Source: Agelas oroides (lineage: Eukaryota; Porifera; Demospongiae; Agelasida; Agelasidae). From it: a stretch of DNA of 64,000 bases. The translations under genes and the position numbers were made by a program. The stretch covers positions 2,154,304 through 2,218,303 of the forward strand of contig OX422185.1 of NCBI GenBank assembly GCA_949130485.1, written 5' to 3'. Under the pieces are notes generated by a model. That model did no database searches. It had not been told where the DNA came from and saw nothing but the letters and a program-made list of their open reading frames with translations. Positions 29,630 to 40,934 of this stretch are shown here, piece by piece; the first letter of the stretch is position 1; every line of letters starts with the position of its first letter.

Positions 29630-29672
29630 GCGCAGCTGATGAGGCCTGGATTAACTGAAAAACATCCAGCGC
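29630..29672 (+). ncRNA. Hammerhead ribozyme motif, decayed (copy 4)
   Basis: CTGATGAGGCC and CTGAAAA are kept, but the triplet is ATC and stem I is mismatched. It lies directly beside the Penelope-like remnant but on the opposite strand. Confidence 0.5.
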
Positions 29673-29689
29673 AGTTGGTGACTTTGCAA

Positions 29690-30000
29690 AACATCTAGTC
29701 CTGCCGTTTTTATTAGGGAGGCGTGGTTCACTGATATTTCATATGTACATTCAAATTTTCTGTGTTCCATACGGGAACATGTTCCTGTGTACATTGATTG
29801 TAGGGCTACAGTTTACAGTGGAGAGAGAGAAAAAAAGACCACGTGTTCCATGGGATTCCTCTCGTAATTCACCTCAAGTTGAACTAGCTATTCATAAGTT
29901 CAAATGGTTGTATGAGTCATAAGAAGCAATTTTGACTAGCCAGATGACTTAAGCTTAGCCAAAAACCTTATCTGACTTCTCCATGACAGACAAATACTGC
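29690..30000 (+). repeat. Downstream module of the hammerhead repeat
   Basis: Long match to 24785-25100, including GTGTACATTGATTGTAGGGC and ATGGTTGTATGAGTCATAAG. Confidence 0.85.
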
Positions 30001-30435
30001 AGCAGACAACTCACAGACAGTATACATGGTGGTTAAGGTCACTTCAGGTAAGAGCACAAATGATACTCAGAGATTCAGCTCATGATTTGGGTGTGAAGCT
30101 TAGTCCACGTGTGTGTAGCCATAATAGCCTCAGGCCTAGCATTAGTCCTGTGGATGATTTTTATAACATTTCAATTATTTCCACACTGTCCTGTTCAAAG
30201 TGCAAAGTTCAAAGTTGGTTATACAAAAGTAGGTATGCATGGTAAAGGTATATCAGTCATCCACGCTCAATAGGTGAAACAAGGGATGGTCACTCCCACA
30301 GGTGTGAAGGGAAGACACTCAGACAACACTCTTTTCTGCAGAAAATCAAAAGAATGGTCCATAAAATGCTCAAACAGATATTGTTGTCTAACTGTGGCCT
30401 TTCGCAATGAAGGAGGAGGACAGTACATGATCACC

Positions 30436-31094
30436 TAGCCTCGTACCCAGGCCACGTGGGAGGAGGGAAAAGTGACCTGGTATCCACTGTTTGCACATGC
30501 GCGAATGATTCTGGAAATCTTCCGCGAATGAGTCCGATTATGGACAAGTTACACGTGGTTGTTATGCAGAGAAATAACCAAACTAGATATACGGCTTGCA
30601 GTGTGGCAGCTGTGTTTACGCGGCGATGGCTTCCATTATCAGAGACACAAGGGGTGACACGACAAGGACTACACTACAACCACCGCCGGTTCCACCGTCA
30701 CTGTGCTTGTAGTTGAAAACAAACGGCAGAGTCTCGTAGCAGATGGACTTACCAAATCCCGTGGGTAGCCACAGGAATACGTCTTTACCATCGTAGATAC
30801 ATAATTTTGATCGCATCCAGCTGCTCTGCTTTCAACGTGAAATATCTCCCTTTCCAATACAACAAAGAGCGAACTTGAGCGCTTTATCAAAGTCCTCGCT
30901 TTTAACTGCCATATTCGCGGGGTAAGCTCGAGACGGACGTGCTTCGGAGCTATACGCCAGTATATGGTAAAGATTAACGGTTCGTAAACGATGGTATACG
31001 ATACCCCATGAAATCATGGGTTTTTTCGCGCATGCGCAAACAGTGGATACCAGGCCACTTTTCCCTCCTCCCACGTGGCCTGGGTACGAGGCTA
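30436..31094. mobile_element. TAGCCTCG-family element, 659 bp, carrying a helicase fragment
   Basis: Inverted repeats of about 70 bp (TAGCCTCGTACCCAGGCCAC on both ends, two mismatches) and the perfect 9-bp duplication ATGATCACC (30427-30435, 31095-31103). The interior holds a RecQ-like gene fragment. Long inverted ends, 9-bp duplications and captured gene pieces resemble Pack-MULEs. Confidence 0.92.
30620..30925 (-). pseudogene. RecQ-type helicase fragment captured by a transposon
   Basis: The minus strand reads a lead-in DFDKALKFALCCIGKGDIS, then FTLKAEQLDAIK (motif 0), KDVFLWLPTGFGKSICYETL (motif I, Walker A with GFGKS) and VVLVVSPLVSLI (motif Ia). There are two frame changes between these blocks. 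The DEAH box and everything after it are missing. In intact RecQ enzymes this part binds ATP and starts the 3'-5' unwinding core; here only the first lobe edge was captured and it cannot function. Confidence 0.8.
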
Positions 31095-31263
31095 ATGATC
31101 ACCTTACAGTTATTATTATTCACAGACCCCACCAGCGAGGAGAGATTCTGTTGACATTCAGACCCCACCTTTCTTGGCACAAGCACAAAGTAGTTATCAG
31201 TTCGTAACAATGTGTACATACATAGTCCAAAGAAACAGCTGAACATCACCAGACCCTCCCCCC

Positions 31264-31657
31264 TAGTCTCATTTCCAGACTGCATTTTTCGCGCCCGCCA
31301 GAAAAATAGGTCAACTGCCTATTCCATTTTCGTCCAAGTGCGCCGGAATGCTGGCGCATTGTTGTTTTCTAATTTAATGCTTGACGTCATCAAAGGTTGC
31401 ATTCCACATTGCATGCAAATGATCTACTAGTGAAATGGACACTGATCGGGCAACCCTAGCTGCCGTGTATAGGTTAGACTATTCTATCTTTCGAAAGGAG
31501 CACAAATAGGATGTCTCGGAGTTTGCTGTTTACTAGAGAGTTTTTGAAACAGTTGACGTGACGTCACGGTGATTTGAAAATATTGGAACCAAAACGGTAT
31601 AGGCCGTTTACCAGACTATTTTCCTGCTCGACGAAAAGTAGTCTGGGCACGAGACTA
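31264..31657. mobile_element. TAGTCTCG-subfamily element, 394 bp
   Basis: Starts TAGTCTCATTTCCAGACT, ends AGTCTGGGCACGAGACTA; flanks CCTCCCCCC and CCTCTCCAC agree at 7 of 9. Confidence 0.65.
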
Positions 31658-32269
31658 CCTCTCCACTTGGGTGGGGCCTTGGGAATGTGACTAACATCAT
31701 TACTGTAATAAGCATATGAGAAAAAGAACATGTACAGGGTTTTGCAGAATCTTTGCAACGCTTCTTGGAATGCATAAAGCGAAACCGTAGTGACTTCCTT
31801 ATATGGAAGTCAAAGTTGCACCGCTGGGGCTATGGTTATGTAATATGACTCACCCTTTGTGACTATGTAGGAGGTAACATTTTGTTCACAGCCACTTAAT
31901 TATTCAATCAAACACAGCTGGGCACTTCAACGCCTTGCGCTTGCGTGTTGCAAAGATTCTGCAAAACCCTGTAAACTTCATTGTTTTGTGAAACCATCAG
32001 AATCTCCAATGTGTACTAAAAATAGAATGTTGGTAGAAACAAAGTATGAATTTGCTTTGCATTAGATTGTGCAGTCACTACAGCAAATATTGAGAGTTAC
32101 ACACTCTTTCCCCTTACATGAGAAAAGATACCAGACTCTCCCCACCTTCACAACTCCGTTGCGGGGGAGCCTGGGAAAGACTAAGGAAAGGGGAGTCTGA
32201 TATAGTAAATCCCCTCACCATGGGACCATGGAGGAGGGGAGGGGATGGGGGTCTGGGTCTTGCCTACCT

Positions 32270-32480
32270 GATCGGACCCAGTCAATAACTAGGTCTTCCA
32301 AAAATTGTTTTCCACCAATTACAAATGGACTTCTCTTCCGCAAGTGTTCTACTCACCACATAATGGCTGTTCTTAAATACCTTGGCTTGTTCTTTCCAAT
32401 TATGGGTTTTGGTGACGTCATTACAGCATATTCATGAGCTATGAATGCTATTACATATTCATTGGTCTACAGCTGCACAA
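32270..32480 (+). repeat. Upstream module of the hammerhead repeat, copy 3
   Basis: Same ordered blocks (GGACCCAGTCAATAACTAGG, GGTGACGTCATTACAGCATA). It leads into the ribozyme at 32608 and the usual downstream block. Confidence 0.85.
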
Positions 32481-32607
32481 AGAGGCGTTACATTCAAGCA
32501 GCTTCTACATTACTGTAGCTATACATGTACCCACTGAAATAGATAAGACCAGCTACCTCACTACATTTTGTGCATGAGATAGCACTCTCCATCTTCTTGT
32601 CACCCCA

Positions 32608-32650
32608 GCGCAGCTGATGAGGCCTGGTATTGTACGAAACGCGTCATGGG
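32608..32650 (+). ncRNA. Hammerhead ribozyme motif (copy 5)
   Basis: CTGATGA, GAAA and GCGTC are all intact; the 3' strand of stem I is lost, so it could not close alone. Confidence 0.55.
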
Positions 32651-33002
32651 GTAACTTTGTATAACATCTAGGCCTAGCTCATTGATTGTTCATGCATTCA
32701 AATTTTCCATATGGAATCCCATGGAACATGCAGTCCATTAATAGCATGGTTTCGAGTGCAATTTGGGATTAATAGCACGAGTGAATGGCTATTAATTGCA
32801 CGAGGCGAAGCAGAGTGCAATTATGCCAATCATGAGTGTACAAGAAAACATGCTATTGATTGCTAATCATAAACCTTCCAAGTTGACAGTACACTACAAT
32901 AAGTATGAGTATGTATGAAATAGGCAAGTTTATAGTATACAAGTTTACAAGTTTATAGTACATCAGATAGTTTACAGCAAATTGTTGGTACTTACAAGTC
33001 AC

Positions 33003-33180
33003 TGACCAATCAGTGGGCTATTACACTTTTGCACTGTTGACAGTCTGTTTTTCAACCAATCAGAGAGCTATTACACTTTTTCAATGCTGACAGTCTGTTT
33101 TTCAACCAATCAGAGAGCTATTACACTTTTTGCACTGTTGTTCAGCCAATCAGTGAGCTATTACACTTTTGCACTGTTTA
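33003..33180 (+). repeat. About 50-bp tandem repeat with CCAATCA boxes
   Basis: Four imperfect units of ACCAATCAGNGNGCTATTAC followed by ACTTTTGCACTGTTGACAGT. Confidence 0.85.
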
Positions 33181-33269
33181 CATTTACAAGAAAAACATGT
33201 TGCAACACTATTTGGCATTTATTTCACTGTTGTTAATGGAGCTTTACTATGGACTGTGATATAGTCATA

Positions 33270-33713
33270 TGATTAGTGTAAGAACTATGCATGACAACCC
33301 GGCAGTGTTCAGAATCAATAGAGGTCAGCAGGAGGGCAGCAGTCCATTAGTGTAAGAACTATGCATGACAACCCGGCAGTGTTCAGAATCAATAGAGGTC
33401 AGCAGGAGGGCAGCAGTCCATTAGTGTAAGAACTATGCATGACAACCCGGCAGTGTTCAGAATCAATAGAGGTCAGCAGGAGGGCAGCAGTCCATTTGTG
33501 TAAGAACTATGCATGACAACCCGGCAGTGTTCAGAATCAATAGAGGTCAGCATGAGGGCAGCAGTCCATTTGTGTAAGAACTATGCATGAAAACCCGGCA
33601 GTGTTCAGAATCAATAGAGGTCAGCAGGAGGGCAGCAGTCCATTTGTGTAAGAACTATGCATGACAACCCGGCAGTGTTCAGAATCAATAGGTCAGCAGG
33701 AAGGCAGACTTTC
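33270..33713 (+). repeat. 74-bp tandem repeat, six copies
   Basis: Units begin at 33270, 33344, 33418, 33492, 33566 and 33640 (GTGTAAGAACTATGCATGAC) with few changes. The last unit runs into a block also present once at 28558-28640, so the array grew out of a dispersed repeat. Confidence 0.95.
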
Positions 33714-33945
33714 CCTGCAGAGTATGCTGTAACCTGGTAATGAAACCGGTGAAGTCTTAGTTAGCCAAACAATGCTGCTTTGCGTTGCTTGCTCACGCTT
33801 GCCTGAAAATGTTATACATTTACACTAGTACCCCTTAGCCTCATTCCCAACCCCTTAGCCTCATTCCCAGATTTAATCTCGCAGTTGCAAGGTAAAATCT
33901 AGGTGTGGCCTGGGAACGAGCACCCTCACACTATGGGCTCGTTGC

Positions 33946-34285
33946 TAGCCTCGTTCCCAGGCCGTTCCCGCCTCCAGTTTTTGATCGCTTCCAGTATAAA
34001 AACGGAGGGGGAAGGCCTGGGAGAAAGAGTCACGTGTGTGATGTCAGGTAGACGTGAGGGGGGGCGGTGCCCGATCGTTGTAATTCACAAACTTTGCGTT
34101 GATCAGCCTCGAGTCTACCATACGACGAGCTGTATTGACGCTGGCTTTCGAATGTTACAGTCTCAAGTTCTTGGACAAGATATTACAAGAAGGACCTCCA
34201 GATTCTTCGTCGGGCACCTCCCCCCTCCGTTTTTATACTGGAAGCGATCAAAAACTGGAGGCGGAACGGCCTAGGAACGAGGCTA
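33946..34285. mobile_element. TAGCCTCG-family element, 340 bp
   Basis: Inverted ends of about 75 bp (TAGCCTCGTTCCCAGGCCGT against ACGGCCTAGGAACGAGGCTA). Flanks only roughly agree. A short open stretch inside is not recognised. Confidence 0.8.
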
Positions 34286-34324
34286 AGCTATTGCTATGGA
34301 CAGTGGTTCAAGAAAGGTCACCTT

Positions 34325-34570
34325 ACAATTGGACCCAGTACAATAACTAGGTCTTCCAAAAATTGTTTTTTACAACCTAAACATCTTTCTTTACTACAAG
34401 AATGTGGCTCATTGCACGTAACCGCTGTTCTTAAATAGTTTGGCTTGTTCCTAACAATTGTGGGTTTGTGTGACGTCAGATATAGCGTATTCATTGAGCT
34501 ATGAATGCAATTACATATTCATAGCTGGCCTTAATTACTGTGCGGATCTACAGCTGCACTCCATGCACAG
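34325..34570 (+). repeat. Upstream module of the hammerhead repeat, copy 4
   Basis: Same blocks: GGACCCAGTACAATAACTAG, GTGTGACGTCAGATATAGCG, TACATATTCATAGCTGGCCT. Confidence 0.8.
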
Positions 34571-34599
34571 GGTCGTAGCAAGCTATTGTAGCCAAAGTG

Positions 34600-35900
34600 T
34601 ACATACTGCATGTAGTATCTAGGGGGGTCTAAGGGGCATGCTTCCCCAGGAAAACTTTTGTTAAATTAGGCACTAGAAGATCCCTTCTGAGGCCATTTTT
34701 AGGCCCCGGATCTCATAGGTTCTGCAATTCATAGCAAACAGAATTTCAATACTTGCTACACGTACTCTCTGTGAGGTAGTGATCGCAGATTGCCCGTAAC
34801 TTAGTGCAATTAGTAGCTACATATGGAAGGATGCCCCCATAGCAAAAAAAATGTGCTCGGAGATCGCTTCATAGCTGTGATCATAGCCATAAGGATTCTG
34901 GTCCACATTCAGTACCTGTTCTCAGGCTCCTGCCCAGCTCTCCGTCGTTGGCAGTACGTACTGAAAACGATGGAAAGCTGGACAAGGCTTGGGAAACGAG
35001 GCTAGTGATTTCAGACTCCACGAGTGAACTTCACGGCTTTGTCACAGTAAGAAATGGCCATCGAGTAAACTGAAATGGCTGAAAATCCTAACGCAACGTT
35101 AAATTTTTGTCAGTGAAATTTGCACGATGGTGGCAGCCGTTTTCTCAGACGGCTCGGCTTACTAGTTCTTATACGTACGACTTCACGTGTTTTCAAAGTG
35201 TGCATGTGCACGTTTAGTCCGCGAAAAAGTGGTCGGGCCAAACCCGACCAACCCGACCGCTTGCTATGGCCATGCCAGTGAATGTATGATGGATGTATGA
35301 TGGATGTAAGATGTTGATTGTTCATACATTCAAATTTTCTGTGTTCCATATGGAATCCCTGTGTGCACAAAAGGATGGTATGTTTGTGTGAGGAAAGTGT
35401 TTTGCCACTGATCGGTAAATCTGGCTATTGGACTACTGCTTGTCATTAAATTTTTGCTGTGATTTGTTGGACTAACACACGGTAGAATAGAAATTTTATT
35501 GACATCGTTTCGAACAGACTGTGCCAATCTTCTTCAGGTCGTTAAAATTGGATACTGATCCTAGCCTAGCAAATAACTTCGAAGCTGTTCGCGCATATTA
35601 GATTCAGCTCACAATTAGTTTGTGAAGCTTAGTCCATGCGTGTGTAGCCATAGTAGTTGCCCTGACTGACAGCAGACAGTCATAAACCCTGCTGCTATTC
35701 ATGATTGGTGTGCCATGACCTAAATCCATACAATGCATGTGCTTCTCGATCAGGCTCGCTCCATGCTGATGAACACAGTTGTCATTTAGGACCACCCCTT
35801 GAAAGCCAGTTGTCCCCTCTTGATAGTCCCTCCCCCATCACTAGAAGCTAATATACGCTACGTAAGATCTTTGAACAAATGACAGCTGCACAAAGAACAG
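34600..35900. other. No gene recognised
   Basis: Holds a TAGCCTCG-type hairpin remnant at 34915-35005 and fragments of the hammerhead repeat's downstream module (35340-35360, 35600-35660). Confidence 0.5.
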
Positions 35901-35995
35901 CTGCACGAAGAGACGGTGCTTTCGAGGAGTCTCGACCGACTTTTGAATAAGGCCAGCCATCTGACTGCATTCTGGGCATGAGATAGCAGTCCCCA

Positions 35996-36039
35996 GCACA
36001 GCTGATGAGGCCTGGTATTGGCCGAAACACGTCCTGCGC
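35996..36039 (+). ncRNA. Hammerhead ribozyme motif, best preserved (copy 6)
   Basis: Stem I 35996-36001 pairs with 36034-36039 (one mismatch). Core box CTGATGA is at 36002-36008. Stem II GGCC/GGCC is perfect with loop TGGTATT. Box GAAA is at 36024-36027, a minimal stem III follows, and the triplet GTC ends at 36033 where cleavage is expected. All invariant core bases are present. The very short stem III is as described for ribozymes of Penelope-like elements and retrozymes, which may work as dimers. Confidence 0.8.
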
Positions 36040-36469
36040 AGTGGGTGACTTTGCATAACATCTAGGCCTGTTTTATAAGGGAGATGTGGGATTGTTCATG
36101 TACATGTACATGTTGTATTTATCCAGTCCATGTCAATTTTCAATGACAATCGTTTCTGTTCCATACCATGGTTGTAGTAATTGAATTCTGGCATGGTTTT
36201 ACTATTACTTGAGCCTGAATTGTCAATTATTACTGGTTCACAACCATCAAAGTTACATACAATATTATAACTAAATTAAGAAATAATTATGCTCCCAGAT
36301 CCCCCTAGATATTGGTGTTTTGACATTTAAAGCACCATCTCCCTTACTTTGACATGCTCTGCTTATGCATTTGCTAAATAAAAACCTGATGAAGCCTATA
36401 GAAAGTAGTCGTGTATCAAGTGGGGGAGCACCAACACCAGCTGGCACATCAGCGTTCATTATGTGGAAA

Positions 36470-36735
36470 TTTTACGCACATACATTACGTGCAAAGTTAA
36501 ACATAATGTGACAGTTGGGTACTTCAATCGCATTGCTGTGTTTAAAGTGCCGTATCGCTGAACTTCTGTTAAGGGTGAGACTCATACATGCTTCGTAGGT
36601 TCATGAATATCTATTGACTGGACAAAGTGAGTATGAGCCCCACCCTTAACGAAAGTTTAGTGATATGACGCTTTGAACGCAGCAATGGGATCGAAATATG
36701 TGACGGAATAATCTTCGATTTATACACAGGACTGC
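36470..36735. repeat. Palindromic MITE-like repeat
   Basis: Left TAAGGGTGAGACTCATACAT and right TGAGTATGAGCCCCACCCTT, with outer arms ACATAATGTGACAG and ATATGTGACGGAATAAT. Related to 15545-15765. Confidence 0.7.
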
Positions 36736-37305
36736 CATTGCGATGAGGCATTTATGCCAAAGTGAGCTACTGTTTTTGGTGGACAAGCTTGGTCTTCAGG
36801 GGAGTATGGGCTAGCTGTTGCTATATCCTCGTCCCCAGGCCCCGCCCCAAAAATCGGGAAAGGGGCCTGGTGTCACTTGCAAACTTTCCTGTATGTGCTG
36901 AATCAGTATGTTATGCAACAAATACATCCCTTACGTGATCACGTCGTAGCCTGGTGTCACTTGAAAAAATTCCCGTATGTCAGCAGTCTTAATTTGGAGT
37001 AGAGGAATCACGTTCGTCCATTACCAATTACTAAATTCTTGACACGGGAAAGTAGTAGACCTGTTCCAAGACCATTTGAAAATGGGAACGAGGCTAGCAT
37101 AAACTTCTAATTTCAGAAACTTGAGCGTAGTTATGCTTGCTAGGCCACTACTCTTGCCTCACAAGACTTGCCTATAGTCGCTCCGTAGCAAGATCTGTTT
37201 ATCTACATGTACTCGCGTCAACAGTAGCTGGCTCCTTTCCTGATATTTGGGTGGGACCTGGGGACGAGGCTACTGTTGCTGTGTAGGGTGGCTTGAGGTC
37301 AAGGT

Positions 37306-37701
37306 TAGCCTTGTTCCCAGGCCCCGCCCAGCTTTCCGTCGCTTGCAGTACGGAAAAGCGTGGAGAGCCTGGTATCTTTTCTCACGTGAGCATGACGTAA
37401 TCAGAAAATGGCGAAAATTTACTGAACTACCAGGCTGCGTTTCGCGTATTGTTCAACTGACTACACGCTCAACGCTCGGTATATACGACAATCGCCCTCC
37501 GCTAGCTAGATACGTGCGGTAAGTTACCTGCTACGTTGGCTATTTTTCCTGTTCTGGGCCTTGTGCACCCACGCACAATTAAACCCTTTCTACCATCCTT
37601 TCTATCCTGACGTCACTCATGTGAGAAAAGATACCAGGCCCTCTCCTGCTTTTCTGTACTAATAGTGACGGAAAGCTGGGTGGGGCCTGGGAACAAGGCT
37701 A
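37306..37701. mobile_element. TAGCCTCG-family element, 396 bp
   Basis: Inverted ends of about 95 bp starting TAGCCTTGTTCCCAGGCCCC, perfect 9-bp duplication GGTCAAGGT (37297-37305, 37702-37710). Non-coding interior shared with 21440-21665. Confidence 0.93.
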
Positions 37702-37739
37702 GGTCAAGGTCACTTCAAGACTACAATATCACGTTACAT

Positions 37740-37960
37740 TTGACCCAGTCAATAACTAGGTCTTCCAAAAATTGATTTTCCTTACAGTGGATAATACTCG
37801 ACACGTCTGTCAGCCACTTCACCTCATAACGGCTGTTCTTAAATACCCTGGCTTCTTCGTAGCAATTGTGGGTTTGTGCGACGTCATATTAGTATATTCA
37901 TTGGTCTATGAATACCATTACATATTCATAGTTGGGCTTAATTACTGCTTGCAGCTGCAT
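37740..37960 (+). repeat. Upstream module of the hammerhead repeat, copy 5
   Basis: Same blocks, with GTGCGACGTCATATTAGTAT; leads into the ribozyme at 38049. Confidence 0.85.
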
Positions 37961-38048
37961 GCTATGTTTGAGGAGCTTCCACCAGTCAGCAACCTGATTG
38001 CACTTTGTGCATGAGATATAGAGCAGTCCCCCTCTCCTGGTCACCCCA

Positions 38049-38092
38049 GTGCAGCTGATGGGCCTCGAATTGGCTAAAAGACGTTCTGCACA
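38049..38092 (+). ncRNA. Hammerhead ribozyme motif, decayed (copy 7)
   Basis: Stem I GTGCAG/CTGCAC is perfect, but box 1 reads CTGATGG, box 2 is changed and the triplet is GTT. Confidence 0.5.
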
Positions 38093-38237
38093 GTGGGTGA
38101 CTTTGCATAACATCTAGGCCTGCCGTTTTCTTCAGGGAGATATGATTGTTCAAATTTCTGTGATCCATACAGAACCCAATGGAACATGTGGTCCACCCCC
38201 TTGTGTACAGTGGAGAGACGAGTTACATGGGATTCCT

Positions 38238-38533
38238 TAGTCTCGTCCCCAGACCTCACCTTTTCACAAGGAGAAACGGTCTGGTGCACACTTTTGCGAC
38301 AGTGTCACCTAGCAACGTTCCAAACATTTTATGCCAAACCTGCTCATAAAAGGTACAGATATTCAAGTAGATTTTACAAATTTTACTGTTGTAAGGGAAG
38401 TACTACATAATAATTACCGACCTCGCAATCTCATCGGTCCTTACCACTTTTTGGGTAATAAGCCAAAGAAATTCGACTTTGTTCACCAGACCGTTTCTCG
38501 CCGGGAGGCACGCATGGGCTGTGGACGAGACTA
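38238..38533. mobile_element. TAGTCTCG-subfamily element, 296 bp
   Basis: TAGTCTCGTCCCCAGACC against a right end of TGTGGACGAGACTA. Flanks GGGATTCCT and GGGATCCAT agree at 7 of 9. Confidence 0.8.
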
Positions 38534-38666
38534 GGGATCCATTCATGACTAACCCAGAGTTGAACTGGCGTAATTTACAAGTTTAGCTTGAGAGGTGGGC
38601 CCTACAGTACGTATGTCCTAATGATCAGGCACCGCCCCCATGTGTCTACTGTACCTTCTGTTACTC

Positions 38667-38914
38667 TATCAAGCCAAACCATCTTTCCCCCTCCAGAAAA
38701 GTGAGAGAAGGTCTAGCAGATGTTATTTGTTAACAGCTTGTTTAATCTGCAACCCCACACTGCAACCAGTATTAATCTTACATACTGAAGCCAAGATGTT
38801 GTCAAAATTGAACAGTAAGATCTGATTGGTCAGCAATTCATGAATACTAGTAACATCTGCTAGACCCTCTCTCACTTTTCTGGAGGTGAGAGAGGGTCTG
38901 GCTTGATAACCATC
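38667..38914. mobile_element. TIR element, 248 bp
   Basis: TATCAAGCCAAACC against GGTCTGGCTTGATA, with inner arms CTCCAGAAAAGTGAGAGA and AACATCTGCTAGACC; inverted arms of about 60 bp. Confidence 0.8.
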
Positions 38915-39349
38915 TGTCTACTAGCACTACCTGATCTCACTGCAAATGACAGAGATCTAGGTCTTCACTCTCCATATATTATCTCAGTATTGGTAGCGGC
39001 AAAGGCCTGGGAATGAGGCTATTAATGTACCACCCATCCATGAACACAAGCATAAACAGACAAGCCATGGGACCCTGGGTTCAATTCCTGGCTTTTCACA
39101 CTTCTCTATTTTCATAAGATTAAACCATTTCCAGCAAAGGCTACTACTAGGAAGATGCTGCATCATTCTGGTGCCCCCACACATGTTGACAATGGAGTTT
39201 GTTTTTTTTCCAGCATGAGTGGCTACAAGACATAGCCTAAGTGGTCGGTCGTATGTGAGCAGTCTAAGCTTGTTCATGGAAGTTACCCGAAGCAAACTCG
39301 GCAAACTCCGCTGTCATGCATTGTAGTATGACTCGCTTGTCACTCATAG

Positions 39350-39590
39350 CATCGGCTGGATCCCTGGCAGCTCAGCCTTGCGTCAGTATTCGAACTCAGC
39401 CACTAAGGTGCCAAATGACTCGGTAGCTCAGTTGGGTAGAGCATGGCAGGCCATTTGCCAGGTCGCGGGTTCGAATCCCTCCCTGGGTCACTGTCGTTTA
39501 TCTTTCTCTTTCTTTCACATCTTGATTTCTCACCTTTCTTTCTGACTTGGACCAGGTTAAGGTCTGACCGTCAGGTCCGGAACATGTTTG
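39350..39590 (+). repeat. tRNA-derived SINE
   Basis: Head 39417-39490 (GTAGCTCAGTTGGGTAGAGC; GCGGGTTCGAATCCCTCCCT) with pairing acceptor arms but no T33. The upstream and tail parts match the copy at 27998-28230. The intact A- and B-box-like sequences could serve RNA polymerase III. Confidence 0.8.
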
Positions 39591-39911
39591 TGTGCTGAAA
39601 TTGCATTCAGTCATCAGTCTCTTTCATGCTGACGCTACATTCTGGCAGTAGCCCTTCACTGTTCAGGCTGAGCTCAATCTTTATGACATGTTATAATGCT
39701 TGTTGATTTGAAATTTACGGTAAATGGTCGGTCCAAGCAAGCATACACACACACACATGCACAATGCAGTCACGCTAGCATGGGGCTCGATCAGGCTGGC
39801 CCCAATAAGCATGTGGCAGACATAAGGAGGGAAGGAGAAATGCAGGAAGAAAAGATGAAACGAGAGGAGACAGAGGAAGCGGGAGAGACAGCTGGATGAG
39901 ATGTGCATACC

Positions 39912-40020
39912 TGATCTGCAAAATATCTTTCTCTCTCTTCCAAAGTGGTGTGGGTAGATTAGAGTTCCTCAGAAAGGACCACGTACTTTGTTCTGGGAGG
40001 GAAGACGAGAGGGAGATAAT
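39912..40020 (-). pseudogene. Duplicate of mrpl1 exon 2
   Basis: Matches 21105-21019 and its flanks. It reads [14 protein letters not shown] with a stop before it and a small deletion at the 3' end of the exon, so it is dead. Confidence 0.88.
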
Positions 40021-40129
40021 TGGTGTGAGCTTACACACTACATATAGTAAACTATTCGTGCAGAAAGTGAGTGTTAAAAAGGCAGTCTTGGAACAAGACT
40101 AGCAATGCTTTAGGTGTGTAGGTTGCCCT

Positions 40130-40438
40130 TAGTCTCGCAAGCCACACCCTTTGCAAAGAGGAAGGTCTGGTGACTCTGGTCACGCTGCAGCCATTGAGTT
40201 GTCGCCGAGGAACGCAATTATCGAACATAGCAGTTAGAAAATAAGATCTGACTTCCGCTAAACATGTTGTGATGTAATTGCTACTCCATGACAACGGATG
40301 CGATCTACGAAGAGCATAGATCTGATTAGTCACATCAAGTTTCTGCCATGGCGACAACTCAATGGTTGCAGCGTGACCAGATCCTTCCTTTCTGCGAAAG
40401 GTGTGGCTTAGGTTCTAAGTGCTACTCCATGACAACTA
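40130..40438. mobile_element. TAGTCTCG-subfamily element, 309 bp
   Basis: Flanked by the perfect 9-bp duplication GGTTGCCCT (40121-40129, 40439-40447). The arms include AAGCCACACCYTT and CAACTCAATGGYTGCAGCGT. It separates the two duplicated mrpl1 exons. Confidence 0.85.
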
Positions 40439-40934
40439 GGTTGCCCTATGATTGTAGCTACTCACATAGCCAGAGACCAAGTAACTCTGCAGACATGAAA
40501 TGGCATTTTATGATACGCAGAATTTTCCGTGGGGATTCCCAAGGAAACACTCAAATGCTTCGCGCGTAAGGAAGAGCTATAGCGGTTGATCTAGAGCGCA
40601 CCTGGCAGTATCCACTGAGTGAGTTTCGTCCCAAACAAACGAAAGCTGTTTATGTAAATCGAGTTGACCTTTCACTATGGGCCACAATGGCAGTCGGTAT
40701 GATTATGTCATTCACGTAGCACTAATTTGCTACCTCGCGTGTATCACTAATTACTAGTTTCAACCTCCTCTGTGTCTGGCCTGTGAGACCAAGTAACTCT
40801 GCAGACATGATAAATGAATGTGTTTGAGTCTTGTTAGGTCTGCCTTTCGCCACTACCTAGCACACAGGCTGTGATCCCTCCACGGATCTAAAATGTATGC
40901 ATGAGATAGCAATCCCCATCTCCCGGTCACCCCA

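Noticed and set aside
33003..33713. CRISPR-like array
   Set aside because: Units are directly adjacent without unique spacers, and the context is a eukaryotic repeat region.
27646..38150. Recurrent minus-strand frames beginning like MLCKVTHCAGR
   Set aside because: They are the reverse complement of the hammerhead repeat, short, and broken differently in each copy.
39417..39490. tRNA gene
   Set aside because: D- and T-arms are good, but T33 is missing from the anticodon loop and the same sequence with flanks recurs at 28090, so it is a SINE head.
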